Source: Variovorax sp. CF079 (GTDB lineage: Bacteria; Pseudomonadota; Gammaproteobacteria; Burkholderiales; Burkholderiaceae_C). Taken from it: a stretch of DNA of 54,280 nucleotides. Location of the stretch: contig NZ_FMZU01000034.1 in NCBI RefSeq assembly GCF_900101545.1, forward strand, positions 1 through 54,280, in the 5' to 3' direction. Both the position numbers and the translations under genes were made by a program. Below, in pieces: positions 26,883 to 35,929 of the stretch (position 1 is its first letter; the number at the start of each line of letters is the position of its first letter). Below the pieces are notes generated by a model. The model saw only the letters and a program-made list of their open reading frames with translations. It did not search any database and was not told the origin of the DNA.

Positions 26883-27886
26883 GCAACACTTCCTCGCCGG
26901 CGGCGGCCGCGGGCCTGAGCGTCAACCTGTTGGCGCAGCCATTGGTCGAACGCCTGCTGGCCGATGCCGATGCGCTGGGCCTGCATGTGCGCCGCGACGA
27001 CACCGGGGTCCACATCGTCGATGCCGGCATCGAGGCGCGCGGCAGCATGGCTGCCGGGCTGCGGATCGGCGAGATCTGCATGGGTGGACTGGGGCATGCG
27101 CACCTGCGCAGCGGCGGCAGCGCCGAAGGCTGGCCGACCTGGCTCGACGTGCGCAGTTCGCAGCCGGTACTGGCGTGCCTGGGCAGCCAGTACGCGGGCT
27201 GGAGCCTGTCGGCGACCAAGGAGGAGACCGGCGGCAAGAAGTTCTTCTCGCTCGGCTCCGGTCCGGCGCGCGCGCTGGCGGTCAAGGAAAAACTCTTCGC
27301 CGAGCTGGGCTACCGCGATCGCGCGGACTTCGGCGTGCTCGTGCTGGAAGTCGATCGCACGCCGCCGAAGATCGTGGTCGACAAGCTGCTGCGCGACTGC
27401 GACCTGCCCGCGCAGGCGCTGACGCTGATCCTCACGCCCACCACCAGTCTCGCGGGCACCACGCAGGTGGTGGCGCGCGTGCTCGAAGTGGCGCTGCACA
27501 AGGCGCACGAACTGGGCTATGCGCTGGCGGACATCGTCGATGGCGACGCCAGCGCTCCGCTGCCGTCGCCCAGCAGCGATGGCGTCGAGGCCATGGGGCG
27601 CACCAACGACGCGATCCTGTACGGCGGCCGCGTGCATCTGACGGTGCGCGGCGACGACGACGCGGCCCGCGCGCTGGCCCGTGCGCTGCCCTCGCGCAAC
27701 TCGCGCGACTACGGGCGTTCGTTCGCGGAGATCTTCAAGGAGGTGGCGTACGACTTCTACAAGATCGATGGCGCGCTGTTCGCCCCGGCCGAGGTATGGG
27801 TCAGCAATCTCGACAGCGGCAACACCTGGCACGGCGGAGCGTCCGACATGGCGCTGCTGCAGCGCCTGTGGCTGCAGGAGGCCTGA
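26879..27886 (+). CDS. mch: Methenyl-H4MPT cyclohydrolase
   Basis: The 335-aa product hydrolyses methenyl-H4MPT to formyl-H4MPT, the step between MtdB and the Fhc complex. Family features are GLRIGEICMGGLGHAHLRSG, PVLACLGSQYAGWSLS and the C-terminal YGRSFAEIFKEVAYDFYKID. The start overlaps the upstream stop (ATGA at 26,879), and the length matches archaeal and methylotroph Mch (about 320-335 aa). Thirty bases separate it from the next ATP-grasp gene. Confidence 0.95.
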   Translation: MSNTSSPAAAAGLSVNLLAQPLVERLLADADALGLHVRRDDTGVHIVDAGIEARGSMAAGLRIGEICMGGLGHAHLRSGGSAEGWPTWLDVRSSQPVLACLGSQYAGWSLSATKEETGGKKFFSLGSGPARALAVKEKLFAELGYRDRADFGVLVLEVDRTPPKIVVDKLLRDCDLPAQALTLILTPTTSLAGTTQVVARVLEVALHKAHELGYALADIVDGDASAPLPSPSSDGVEAMGRTNDAILYGGRVHLTVRGDDDAARALARALPSRNSRDYGRSFAEIFKEVAYDFYKIDGALFAPAEVWVSNLDSGNTWHGGASDMALLQRLWLQEA

Positions 27887-27916
27887 AATGATGGATCGCA
27901 TGCGCGGGGTGAGTCC

Positions 27917-28873
27917 ATGACCATTCGCGTGGTCATCATGAGTGACGAAATCGGTTGGCACACGCGCCAGCTGCAAGCCGCGCTGCGCACGCGCGGTGCG
28001 GTAGGGCGCTGCGTCGACCTGGCGGCCTGCCAGATCGACACCACTGCGGCATGGCATGGCCTGGTCATTCCCGGCTACGGGCGCGAACTGCCCGACGCGG
28101 TCCTGGTCCGGGGCATTGCCGGCGGCAGTTTCGAGCAGGTCACGAAGCGCCTTGGCGTGCTGCACGCGCTGCGCGAGCTGGGCGTGCCGGTCTACAACGA
28201 TGCCCGCGCGATCGAGCGTTCGGTGGACAAGTCGATGACCAGCCTGCTGCTGCATGCCGCGCGCATTCCGGCCCCCGCCACCTGGGCGACGGAATCGGCG
28301 GCCCAGGCCCGGCGCATTGCGATGCGCGAGACGGCTGCGGGCCATGCGCTGGTGCTCAAGCCCTTGTTCGGCTCGCAGGGCAAGGACCTGCAGCTGGTGG
28401 GCGAGGTCGACGGCGTGCATCACCCGATGCCCGACACCGACGCACGTTACGCGGGCTTGGCATATCTGCAGCGCTTCGTGCCGCCGGTGGCTGCGCCGGG
28501 CTTCGACTGGCGCGTGCTGGTGGTGGGCGGGCGCGCGCTGACCGCGATGCGGCGCGTGAGCGCGCACTGGGTCCACAACGTGGCCCAGGGTGCGCGCTGC
28601 GAGCCTGCCGAACTGGAGCAGCCGCTCGCGCAGTTGGCCGAACGCGCCGCGCTCGCGCTGGACATGGACTACGCGGGCGTGGACCTCATCGCAGCGGCGA
28701 GCGGGCCGCCGATCCAAGTGCTGGAAGTCAATGGCGTCGCTGCCTGGCAGGGGCTGCAGCGCGTGACGGCTTTCAACATCGCCGGGGCCATCGTCGACGA
28801 CTTGCTGGACCGCAAGATGGCGCAGGCGCGCCGCCGCCTGGAGGAGGGCGTGGCTCCGGAGCGCCGCGCCTGA
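27917..28873 (+). CDS. RimK-type ATP-grasp ligase of the H4MPT cluster (Orf7-like)
   Basis: The 318-aa product has the RimK/MptN-like order: NDARAIERSVDKSMTSLLL (hinge before the ATP-grasp fold), ALVLKPLFGSQGKDLQLVGE (glycine loop and lysine), RVLVVGGRALTAMRR and VDLIAAASGPPIQVLEVNGV. Relatives add glutamate to pterin or F420 cofactors, so a glutamyl-ligase role in the H4MPT or methylofuran tail is plausible but not shown. The last base overlaps the start of the CitG-like gene. Confidence 0.85.
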   Translation: MTIRVVIMSDEIGWHTRQLQAALRTRGAVGRCVDLAACQIDTTAAWHGLVIPGYGRELPDAVLVRGIAGGSFEQVTKRLGVLHALRELGVPVYNDARAIERSVDKSMTSLLLHAARIPAPATWATESAAQARRIAMRETAAGHALVLKPLFGSQGKDLQLVGEVDGVHHPMPDTDARYAGLAYLQRFVPPVAAPGFDWRVLVVGGRALTAMRRVSAHWVHNVAQGARCEPAELEQPLAQLAERAALALDMDYAGVDLIAAASGPPIQVLEVNGVAAWQGLQRVTAFNIAGAIVDDLLDRKMAQARRRLEEGVAPERRA

Positions 28874-29811
28874 TGAGCGCGCAGCAGGCGGCGATCGAAA
28901 GGGCCCGGGCCTGCTTCCTGCGGGCCTGCTGGCTAGACGTCGCGGTGCGCAAGCCGGGCAACGTCAGCCTCGTCTCTCCGGGGCACGGCATGCAGGCCTC
29001 GATGTTCATCGCCAGCGCGCAAGCGGCGGCGGGCGCGCTGTTCGAACCCGGCTTATGTGTGGGCGGGCGCATCGAGCGCGCCGTGGCCGCGACTTGGGAG
29101 GTCGCCGGATGCAACACCAACCTCGGCATCCTGCTGCTGTGCGCGCCGATCGCGCTGGCCATGGAGCGCCACCCCGGCGCCACGACCTGTGCGGCCTTGC
29201 ATGCTGCGGTCGAGTCCGTGCTGGCCGCGCTCGACATCGATGATGCACGCGCGGCCTATCGCGCGATTGCGCGCGCGCGCCCCGGCGGCCTGGGAAACGC
29301 CCCGGCGGAGGATGTGCACGACGATCCGAGCATCGACCTGCGTGCTGCGATGGCGCTGGCTGCGGAGCGCGATCTCATCGCGCGGCAGTACCGCGACGGC
29401 TTTGCGGATCTGTTTGCACTGGCCTTCCAGGCGCCGATCCACGGCATGACTTGCGGCGAAGGCCCGGTCGACGGCGAGGCGCCGCCCGATGCCGCCACTG
29501 TGGCTTCCGTCCAACGGCTTTACCTGGCTTGCCTGAGCGGCTTTGCGGATTCACACATTGTGCGAAATCACGGCGAGCGCGTGGCACAGACTGTCATGAC
29601 GGCGGCGCAGGCCTGGCGTGAGCGCGAGCGCGCAGGCGCCGTGCTCGATGCCGAGCCCGACTTCGCCGGTTGGGATCTGTCACTGAAGGCCGCACGCATC
29701 AACCCGGGGACGAGCGCCGATTTCACGGTGGCGGCGCTGCTGCTTGCGGGCTGGATCGGCTCGTGCCCGACGCCCGCGCGCGAAGCAGCGAACGGATGGC
29801 ACGGATCGTGA
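28873..29811 (+). CDS. CitG/MdcB-like triphosphoribosyl-dephospho-CoA synthase family protein
   Basis: The 312-aa product carries the family signature DVAVRKPGNVSLVSPGHGMQ and GCNTNLGILLLCAPIALAME near residues 18-115. True CitG transfers a ribosyl triphosphate from ATP to dephospho-CoA; homologues in H4MPT clusters (COG1767) have no proven reaction but may attach a ribosyl-phosphate unit in the cofactor. The start at ATG 28,873 overlaps the upstream TGA. Seventy-three bases later fae begins. Confidence 0.82.
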   Translation: MSAQQAAIERARACFLRACWLDVAVRKPGNVSLVSPGHGMQASMFIASAQAAAGALFEPGLCVGGRIERAVAATWEVAGCNTNLGILLLCAPIALAMERHPGATTCAALHAAVESVLAALDIDDARAAYRAIARARPGGLGNAPAEDVHDDPSIDLRAAMALAAERDLIARQYRDGFADLFALAFQAPIHGMTCGEGPVDGEAPPDAATVASVQRLYLACLSGFADSHIVRNHGERVAQTVMTAAQAWRERERAGAVLDAEPDFAGWDLSLKAARINPGTSADFTVAALLLAGWIGSCPTPAREAANGWHGS

Positions 29812-29884
29812 TACCCATGACATTGCGCTGGTCATCCTGGCCGGTGTCGTAACGACCGTATCACCTTAGAGGAGACCCGAAACC

Positions 29885-30397
29885 ATGGCAAAAATCGATC
29901 GACTGATGGTGGGCGAATCGCTCGTCGGCGAGGGCAATGAAGTCGCCCACATCGACCTGCTCATCGGCCCGCGCGGCAGCGCCGCTGAAACCGCCTTCGC
30001 CCACGCGTTGACCAACAACAAGGATGGCTTTACCTCGCTGCTCGCTGTGGTGGCCCCCAACCTGCTGACCAAGCCGGCGACCGTGATGTTCAACAAAGTG
30101 ACCATCAAGGGCGCCAAGCAGGCGGTGCAGATGTTCGGACCGGCGCAGCGCGCGGTGGCGCTGGCGGTGGTCGACAGCGTCGAGGATGGCACCATCCCCA
30201 TGGCCGAGGCGGACAACCTGTTCCTGTGCGTCGGCGTATTCATCCATTGGCTCGCCGACGACGACAAGAAAATCCAGGACTACAACTACCAGGCGACGCG
30301 CGAGGCGATCCAGCGCGCCGTTTCGGGCTCGCCCACAGCCGCCGAAGTGGTGGACAAGAAGGGCACGACTGCGCATCCGTTCGCGGCACACCTGTAG
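29885..30397 (+). CDS. fae: Formaldehyde-activating enzyme
   Basis: The 170-aa product is full length and catalyses condensation of formaldehyde with H4MPT to methylene-H4MPT. It retains the key NEVAHIDLLIGPRGS motif with His22, considered the general acid in structurally studied Fae, plus PATVMFNKVTIKGAKQAVQM and VGVFIHWLADDDKKIQDYNY. GAGGAGAC gives a strong ribosome-binding site. It is followed by a clear intrinsic terminator, so it ends the first C1 transcription unit. A second, altered Fae homologue is at 44,991. Confidence 0.97.
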   Translation: MAKIDRLMVGESLVGEGNEVAHIDLLIGPRGSAAETAFAHALTNNKDGFTSLLAVVAPNLLTKPATVMFNKVTIKGAKQAVQMFGPAQRAVALAVVDSVEDGTIPMAEADNLFLCVGVFIHWLADDDKKIQDYNYQATREAIQRAVSGSPTAAEVVDKKGTTAHPFAAHL

Positions 30398-30414
30398 GCC
30401 ACAAGCACTAACGA

Positions 30415-30452
30415 GAAGAAGCCGGCGCGTGAATCGGGCCGGCTTCTTTTCT
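30415..30452 (+). terminator. Rho-independent terminator after fae
   Basis: The arms AAGAAGCCGGC (30,416-30,426) and GCCGGCTTCTT (30,438-30,448) form an 11-bp stem with an 11-base loop, followed by a T-rich run (TTTTCTTTC). It lies 18 bases after the fae stop and ends the operon that starts at 23,707. Confidence 0.85.
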
Positions 30453-30479
30453 TTCGCCTCGGAGCGAGGCGCGGCGCGC

Positions 30480-30992
30480 TCAGCGCTTGGCGGGCACCAT
30501 GCCGCTGGCGAGAAACTTCAGCACCGTCGCGCTGTGAGCCGATCTCGACGTGCGGTACGTCGGCGCGTGGCGCTCGATCTGAACGCCGACCGATTGCACG
30601 TCGTCGAACTTGCGCGGCTTCACGACCTTCACGCGAACCCAGCTCGCGCGGAATTCGTTGATGAGAATGTCGGCGATGGCCTCGGCGAAAGCCTCGAGCA
30701 GTTGCAGCCGGTGTTCGACCAGGAGCCTGTGCAGGCGTTCGCGCACGACGCTGTAGTCGATCGTGTCGCCGATGCAGTCGGTGTCGCAGGCATGCGCGCG
30801 AGGCACGCCTGCGTACACGTCAATCAGGAGCGGCTGCGGGCGGTGCAGTTCGGACTCGTGGATGCCGATCACCGTCTCGCCATTGAAGCCCTCGATGAAG
30901 ATCAGGTCCATCGGTGCCGTCGCATCGGCGGTGTCGGAGACCAGGGAGACATTGGAAGGGTGGTCGATGGAGGGACGCAGGCTGGTGTTCAA
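30480..30992 (-). CDS. folB: Dihydroneopterin aldolase-like (FolB) protein
   Basis: The product is 170 aa if started at TTG 30,992, which has a GGAGAC site at 5 bases; starting at ATG 30,911 would give the usual FolB core (MDLIFIEGFNGETVIGIHES). Core motifs are GIHESELHRPQPLLIDVYAG and DTIDYSVVRERLHRLLVEHR, then LLEAFAEAIADILINEFR, the classic FolB glutamate helix. It would cleave dihydroneopterin to the 6-hydroxymethyl pterin used for H4MPT. It is the only leftward gene between two rightward C1 blocks and has 27 extra N-terminal residues and a tail of about 35. Confidence 0.85.
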   Translation of the reverse strand: MNTSLRPSIDHPSNVSLVSDTADATAPMDLIFIEGFNGETVIGIHESELHRPQPLLIDVYAGVPRAHACDTDCIGDTIDYSVVRERLHRLLVEHRLQLLEAFAEAIADILINEFRASWVRVKVVKPRKFDDVQSVGVQIERHAPTYRTSRSAHSATVLKFLASGMVPAKR

Positions 30993-31182
30993 GTGATGTC
31001 TCCAGGTGAATTCGAATGTGTTTGAAAGTGTGTCCGCTGGCGAGTCGAGCCCCCCATGCGGGATTCATCAACGCAAAATGCAGGCCAGTGAACGGACCTG
31101 CTCCGGCGCTGCCCCGGCTCGGTGTTTCACCGGGTGCGCGGCATGCCGGCAAGCACAACAATGAGCCAACCAAGGAGACACG

Positions 31183-31209
31183 ATGGAACGCGCCGGAGAA
31201 CTCCAATGA
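31183..31209 (+). CDS. Possible 8-codon leader peptide (MERAGELQ)
   Basis: AAGGAGACACG precedes an ATG that opens a reading frame of eight codons, and its TGA overlaps the ATG of the sigma-54 activator at 31,206 (ATGA). This is the geometry of a translationally coupled leader. It may set the translation level of the activator. It could also be chance, because the activator has its own GGAG at 31,195-31,198. Confidence 0.35.
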   Translation: MERAGELQ

Positions 31210-33251
31210 CATTGATGCCGCGGCAAGGTGATCGCCACGCCGACCGTGTGCTCGATGTCGTGAGACGAGGATTTCACGAGGAGGGCAACGATCTGGTCAC
31301 GCGCTCGTGGAGCCGCTGCCTGAATCAGTACCAGCTCGACCCAGGGCGCGCGCGCGAACCGGTGGTGATTGAGTCTGCGGCCTTGCAAAGCCGGCGCAAC
31401 CAGCATGCCGACGTGATCGAATGCGCACGCTACGAGATGACCACGCTCTATCAGCAGCTCGCGGACCCCGAGTCCGCCGTGGTGCTGACCGATACCGACG
31501 GCGTGATCGTGCACATGGTGTCTTCGCCCGAGTTCGCTGCCGAGGTCGAGCCGATGGGCCTGCATGCCGGCGGCATGTGGGGCGAAGCCGAAGCCGGCAC
31601 CAACGGCATGGGCACCTGCCTCGCGGCCGCGCATCCGATCTCCGTGCGGCGGGAAGAGCATTTCTTCAGCCAGTTCACGCAGCTGACTTGTTCGGCGGTG
31701 CCGGTGCTCGATCCGACCGGCGAGATCATCGCGGTGCTCGACGTGACCAGCCGCTCCAGCCTGATGCAGCAGCATGTGCTGGTCCTGCTGGGCATGACGG
31801 CGCGCATGATCGAGAACCGGCTCATCGACAAGCGTTTCTCGAATGCGCATCCGCTGCATTTCCACAGCCGGCCCGAATTCGTCTACACGCTGCACGAGGG
31901 CAAGCTCGCGGTCGGAGAGGACGGGCGCATTCTTGCGGCCAACCGCAGCGCCTTGTTCCAGCTCGGCCTGCAATCGATGGACGAGATTCGTTCCCAGCGC
32001 ATCGATGACCTGTTCCAGACCTCGCTCGAAGACATCCTGCAGCGCAGCCTGTCCTCCTCCTTCCACCCGGTCGTGGCCTACCGCGCCAAGGCGGCGCTGC
32101 GCTTCTTCGCGGTGGCGCGCCGGCCGGCGTCGGACGCTGCCACGCCCGCGCGTGCGCGTGTGGCGGGCATGGGCATCGTGGCACTGGACGAGGCGCAGGG
32201 CGAAGGCGTTCGCGTGCCGTCGCGAGTGTCTGCCGGGCGTGGCGCGCCGATCATCCGCACCTTCAAGGACGCGCGGCTCGTGGCCCATCTGGACACCGCG
32301 CGGCGCGTGGTGGCGCGCCGCACCCCGGTGCTGTTGTGCGGCGAGACCGGTTCCGGCAAGGAGGTCTTCGCGCGAGCGATCCACGAGACCAGTCCGCATG
32401 CCGAGGGCGCCTTCGTCGCCGTCAACTGCGCAAGCCTGCCCGAAACCTTGATCGAATCCGAGCTCTTCGGCTACAAGGCCGGCGCCTTCACCGGCGCGCA
32501 GCGCAGCGGACGACGCGGCAAGATCCTGCAGGCCGATGGCGGCACGCTGTTTCTCGACGAGATCGCCGACATGCCGCTGGAGTTGCAGGCCCGCCTGCTG
32601 CGTGTGCTCGACGAGCGCCAGGTGACGCCGCTCGGCACCGAGGAAACCCATCCTGTGGACTTCCAGCTCGTGAGCGCGAGCCATCGCCATTTGCCGAGCC
32701 TGGTGCGCGAAGGCCGATTCCGCGAGGACCTCTATTACCGGCTGGCCGGCATCGAGCTGGACCTGCCGCCCTTGCGCGACCGCAGCGACAAGCGCGAGCT
32801 GATCCAGGCCGTGCTGGCGGACGAAGGCGGCAGTGCGTGCAGGCTGGGCGAAGAGGCCGAGCGCCTGCTGATGGCTCATCCATGGCCCGGCAACCTGCGG
32901 CAGCTGCGCCACGTGCTGCGCACCGCGGCCGCGCTGGCCGACGGCAAGACCATCACGAGAGAGCACCTGCCTTCGCTCGCGGCGCGGCAGGCGCCGTCGT
33001 CCCTGCACGCCCATGCTGCGCTGCCCGCCGTCGCCGAGGCGATGGATGCCGAGGCGAACACGGCATCTGCCGACGCTGCGCCCGCGGTCAAACTCAACCC
33101 GATTCAGGCCAACGAGCGGCAGGTACTGTTGCAGATGCTGGAGCAGCATCGTTGGAACGTGAGCAACGTCGCCAAGGCGCTCGATGTCAGCCGCAACACC
33201 TTGTACCGAAAACTCCACAAGCTCCACATCGAGATCTCCCCGCCGGACTGA
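31206..33251 (+). CDS. Sigma-54-dependent transcriptional activator (AcoR/Fis type)
   Basis: The 681-aa product has a GAF-type sensor region (AVVLTDTDGVIVHMVSSPEF to EAGTNGMGTCLAAAHPISVR, residues about 90-200), a PAS-like segment (LAVGEDGRILAANRSALFQL, about 235-290) and a full AAA+ domain with GETGSGKE (379-386), the sigma-54 contact loop GAFTGAQ (426-432) and GGTLFLDEIADM. The C-terminal Fis helix-turn-helix is HRWNVSNVAKALDVSRNTLY. The N-terminal layout is that of AcoR. Placed inside the C1 cluster with two -24/-12 promoters (23,647; 40,261), it likely activates the cluster in response to a C1 signal. Confidence 0.92.
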   Translation: MTLMPRQGDRHADRVLDVVRRGFHEEGNDLVTRSWSRCLNQYQLDPGRAREPVVIESAALQSRRNQHADVIECARYEMTTLYQQLADPESAVVLTDTDGVIVHMVSSPEFAAEVEPMGLHAGGMWGEAEAGTNGMGTCLAAAHPISVRREEHFFSQFTQLTCSAVPVLDPTGEIIAVLDVTSRSSLMQQHVLVLLGMTARMIENRLIDKRFSNAHPLHFHSRPEFVYTLHEGKLAVGEDGRILAANRSALFQLGLQSMDEIRSQRIDDLFQTSLEDILQRSLSSSFHPVVAYRAKAALRFFAVARRPASDAATPARARVAGMGIVALDEAQGEGVRVPSRVSAGRGAPIIRTFKDARLVAHLDTARRVVARRTPVLLCGETGSGKEVFARAIHETSPHAEGAFVAVNCASLPETLIESELFGYKAGAFTGAQRSGRRGKILQADGGTLFLDEIADMPLELQARLLRVLDERQVTPLGTEETHPVDFQLVSASHRHLPSLVREGRFREDLYYRLAGIELDLPPLRDRSDKRELIQAVLADEGGSACRLGEEAERLLMAHPWPGNLRQLRHVLRTAAALADGKTITREHLPSLAARQAPSSLHAHAALPAVAEAMDAEANTASADAAPAVKLNPIQANERQVLLQMLEQHRWNVSNVAKALDVSRNTLYRKLHKLHIEISPPD

Positions 33252-33270
33252 GTCCGCGCATCCATCGGCC

Positions 33271-33924
33271 ATGGCCAATCTGGGGCACTCCGATGCGGTC
33301 GCCATCGACCCGCGCGGCGCCGGCCTGGCTCTCGAAGCCGGCGAGCCGCAGCTGCCTGCAGTGCCGCCGCGTTCGCGCCTGGCCTGGTGCATCACCGGCT
33401 CCGGTCATTTCCTCGAGGAGTCGCTCGCGCTCGCGGCGCGGCTGCCGGCGGTGGACCTGTTCCTCTCGGCCGCTGCCGAGGAAGTGCTGCCGATCTACAA
33501 GCTGCACATCGAGACGCTGAAACCGCGCTTTCGCGTGTTCCGCGACAAGACGGCCAGCGGCGTGCCGGTGGGCATGCTCTACGACGACATCTATCACACC
33601 GTCGTGGTCGCGCCGGCGACCAGCAACACGGTGGCCAAGTGCGCGTTCGGCATCAGCGATACGCTGCCGACCAACATGTTCGCCCAGGCCGGCAAGCTCG
33701 GCATCCCTGGCATCGTGTTTGCATGCGATACGGAACCGGTGGTGGTCACCAAGTCGCCGCACGACTGGGTGACGCTGCGCCCGCGGCGCATCGAACTGGA
33801 CAACGTGGAGCGGCTGCGCGGCATCGACTTCTGCCGGGTGGTCTCTTCACCGGCCGAACTCGAAGCTGTGCTCGATGCACGACTGAAGGAACTCTCTCTC
33901 GCATGGAACACATCGTCTTCCTGA
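33271..33924 (+). CDS. dmrB: Dihydromethanopterin reductase-type flavoprotein (DmrB/AfpA family)
   Basis: The 217-aa product has the archaeal flavoprotein pattern: RSRLAWCITGSGHFLEESLA, VDLFLSAAAEEVLPIYKLHI, VVVAPATSNTVAKCAFGISD and GIPGIVFACDTEPVVV. The DmrB homologue of Burkholderia xenovorans is an FMN-containing shell that reduces dihydromethanopterin to H4MPT; this would be the equivalent. ATG 33,271 gives the family N-terminus. It lies 19 bases after the activator gene and overlaps the next gene by 22 bases. No DmrA (DHFR-like) gene is seen. Confidence 0.85.
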   Translation: MANLGHSDAVAIDPRGAGLALEAGEPQLPAVPPRSRLAWCITGSGHFLEESLALAARLPAVDLFLSAAAEEVLPIYKLHIETLKPRFRVFRDKTASGVPVGMLYDDIYHTVVVAPATSNTVAKCAFGISDTLPTNMFAQAGKLGIPGIVFACDTEPVVVTKSPHDWVTLRPRRIELDNVERLRGIDFCRVVSSPAELEAVLDARLKELSLAWNTSSS

Positions 33925-35339
33925 CCGGGCGCCTCGCCCAAGCCAGCCTCACGCGGGTGCTGGCCGGCATCGAGGCGGCTCCGTTCACATGGGAAGTGCG
34001 AGAGATCGGGCTGCAGGTGGCGGCGCTCATGACGGCCGACCTGATCCGCCGCCGCGTGGCGGCGCCCGTGTTGAGCGAAGGCGAAGGCGAGAAGCGGCGT
34101 GCCGATCGCATCATCGTGCCAGGCCGCTGCCGTGGCGATGTCGAGGCCTTGAGTCTTCATTACGGCGTTCCGGTGGAGCGCGGTCCGCAGGAGTTGAAGG
34201 ACTTGCCGCGCCACTTCAACCGGGCTGCGCAGCACATCGACCTGAACGAATACCAGGTTGCGATCTTCGCCGAGATCGTCGATGCGCCGCGGCTGTCGGT
34301 GGCGCAGATCATCGAGCGGGCGCAGCGGCTGGCCGCAGACGGCGCCAACGTCATCGACCTCGGTTGCCTGCCCGAGACGCGCTTCGATCATCTGGCCGAG
34401 AGCGTGCAGGCGCTGAAGGCCGCCGGCTTCCAGGTCAGCGTCGATTCGAGCGATTCACAGGAACTGCTGCGCGGCGGCAAGGCCGGCGCCGACTATTTGC
34501 TGAGCCTCACGCTGGACAGCCTGTGGATCGCCGACGAGGTCGCCGCGACGCCGGTGCTGATCCCGCGCGTTCCGGCCGACGAGGAGTCGCTGTACGAAGC
34601 GGTGGTGCAGATGCAGCGCCGCGGGCGCGCCTTCCTGGCGGATTCGATCCTCGATCCGATACCGTTCGGGCTAACCGCCTCGATCGTGCGCTACCACCGG
34701 CTGCGCGCGCGTTTTCCCGACGCGCCGATCATGCTCGGCGTCGGCAACCTGACCGAGCTCACCGAGGCCGACACGAGCGGCATCAATGCCGTGCTGTTCG
34801 GCATCGCCGCCGAACTGAACGTTGCCGCTGTCCTGACGACCCAGGTCAGTCAGCATGCGCGCCGCGCGGTGTGCGAGGCCGACTGGGCGCGCCGCATCAT
34901 GCATGCGGCGGCTCAGCACGGCACCTTGCCCAAGGGCATGAGCGACGCGCTGATGACGGTGCATGCCAAGCATCCGTTTCCCGATACGCCCGAAGAAATC
35001 GGCGAGATCGCCGCGCAGGTGCGCGACCCGAACTTCCGCGTGCAGATCTCGCCCCTCGGCCTGCACGTGTACAACCGCGACGGCATGCGCCTGGGGCAGG
35101 GCGCCTTCGAACTCTGGCCGCAGCTCAAGCTGGAAGACGATGCGGACCATGCCTTCTACATGGGTGTCGAGCTGGCGCGCGCGGAGATCGCCTGGCAGCT
35201 GGGCAAGCGCTACGTGCAGGACCAGCCACTGGACTGGGGCTGCGCCGCGCCGCGGGCCACCGAAGACCTGGCGCGCTGGTGTGCGCCGGGAAGCACCATG
35301 AAGGCGCCGACAAACAATGCGGCCGAGCCCGGGCCATGA
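33903..35339 (+). CDS. Dihydropteroate synthase-like protein of the H4MPT cluster
   Basis: The 478-aa product is longer than folate DHPS (about 280 aa). The centre looks like a pterin-binding TIM barrel: ERAQRLAADGANVIDLGCLP, VSVDSSDSQELLRGGKAGAD, DAPIMLGVGNLTELTEADTS, where GVGN replaces the usual GTSN-like loops. It has an N-terminal extension (MEHIVFLTGRLAQASLTRVL). Related archaeal proteins (TIGR00284 group) are DHPS-related, but the reaction is not proven. It may join the pterin to RFA-phosphate. The end overlaps the DUF447 gene by four bases. Confidence 0.85.
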   Translation: MEHIVFLTGRLAQASLTRVLAGIEAAPFTWEVREIGLQVAALMTADLIRRRVAAPVLSEGEGEKRRADRIIVPGRCRGDVEALSLHYGVPVERGPQELKDLPRHFNRAAQHIDLNEYQVAIFAEIVDAPRLSVAQIIERAQRLAADGANVIDLGCLPETRFDHLAESVQALKAAGFQVSVDSSDSQELLRGGKAGADYLLSLTLDSLWIADEVAATPVLIPRVPADEESLYEAVVQMQRRGRAFLADSILDPIPFGLTASIVRYHRLRARFPDAPIMLGVGNLTELTEADTSGINAVLFGIAAELNVAAVLTTQVSQHARRAVCEADWARRIMHAAAQHGTLPKGMSDALMTVHAKHPFPDTPEEIGEIAAQVRDPNFRVQISPLGLHVYNRDGMRLGQGAFELWPQLKLEDDADHAFYMGVELARAEIAWQLGKRYVQDQPLDWGCAAPRATEDLARWCAPGSTMKAPTNNAAEPGP

Positions 35340-35929
35340 GCACTCCCATGAACGACCAGATCTTCGAAGCCGTGGTGACTACCGTGGCGCCCGGCGGGCA
35401 GGCGCATGTGGCGCCGATGGGAGTTCGGTACCAGGAAGGCGGCATCGTGCTGATGCCGTTCAAGCCCTCCACCACGCACGACAACATCGTGGCCACCGGC
35501 CGTGCGGTGCTCAACATCGTGTGCGACACCCGCGTGTTCGCCGGCTGCGTGACCGGCCGCAAGCTCTGGCCCACGCATGCGGCCGAACGCATCGACGGCG
35601 TGCGGCTGGCCTGTGCGCTGCGCCACGTCGAACTGGAGCTGGCCGAGCGCCGCGACGACGCGCAGCGACCGGTGTTGCGCATGATGTCCGTGTACGAGGC
35701 CACGCACGCACCCTTCGCCGGCTTCAACCGCGCCCAGGCCGCGGTGATTGAAGGGGCCGTGCTGGTCAGCCGCCTGCATATGCTGGCACCCGAGAAAGTG
35801 GAAACCGAAATGAGCTATCTGCAGATCGCGATCGACAAGACTGCGGGACCCGAGGAGCGCGAAGCGTGGGAATGGCTGCGCGCCGCGGTCGCGCAGCACC
35901 ATGCCCGCGCGCAGGAGCGGACATCATGA
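35336..35929 (+). CDS. DUF447-family protein, H4MPT-linked
   Basis: The 197-aa product has the DUF447 split-barrel pattern EAVVTTVAPGGQAHVAPMGV and VRYQEGGIVLMPFKPSTTHD, then GFNRAQAAVIEGAVLVSRLH. The fold resembles FMN-binding proteins, but no function is established; the family occurs almost only with H4MPT or methanofuran genes. It overlaps its neighbours on both sides by four bases (ATGA), so it is translated with the DHPS-like and MfnB genes. Confidence 0.82.
   Translation: MSTPMNDQIFEAVVTTVAPGGQAHVAPMGVRYQEGGIVLMPFKPSTTHDNIVATGRAVLNIVCDTRVFAGCVTGRKLWPTHAAERIDGVRLACALRHVELELAERRDDAQRPVLRMMSVYEATHAPFAGFNRAQAAVIEGAVLVSRLHMLAPEKVETEMSYLQIAIDKTAGPEEREAWEWLRAAVAQHHARAQERTS

Noticed and set aside
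29797..29812. Sigma-54 promoter before fae
   Set aside because: TGGCACG is perfect, but the -12 box reads GTGA instead of TTGC, so the invariant GC is absent.
31068..33395. Leftward 775-codon open frame opposite the sigma-54 activator
   Set aside because: It is a shadow frame without domains. The activator on the other strand has all AAA+ and Fis motifs.
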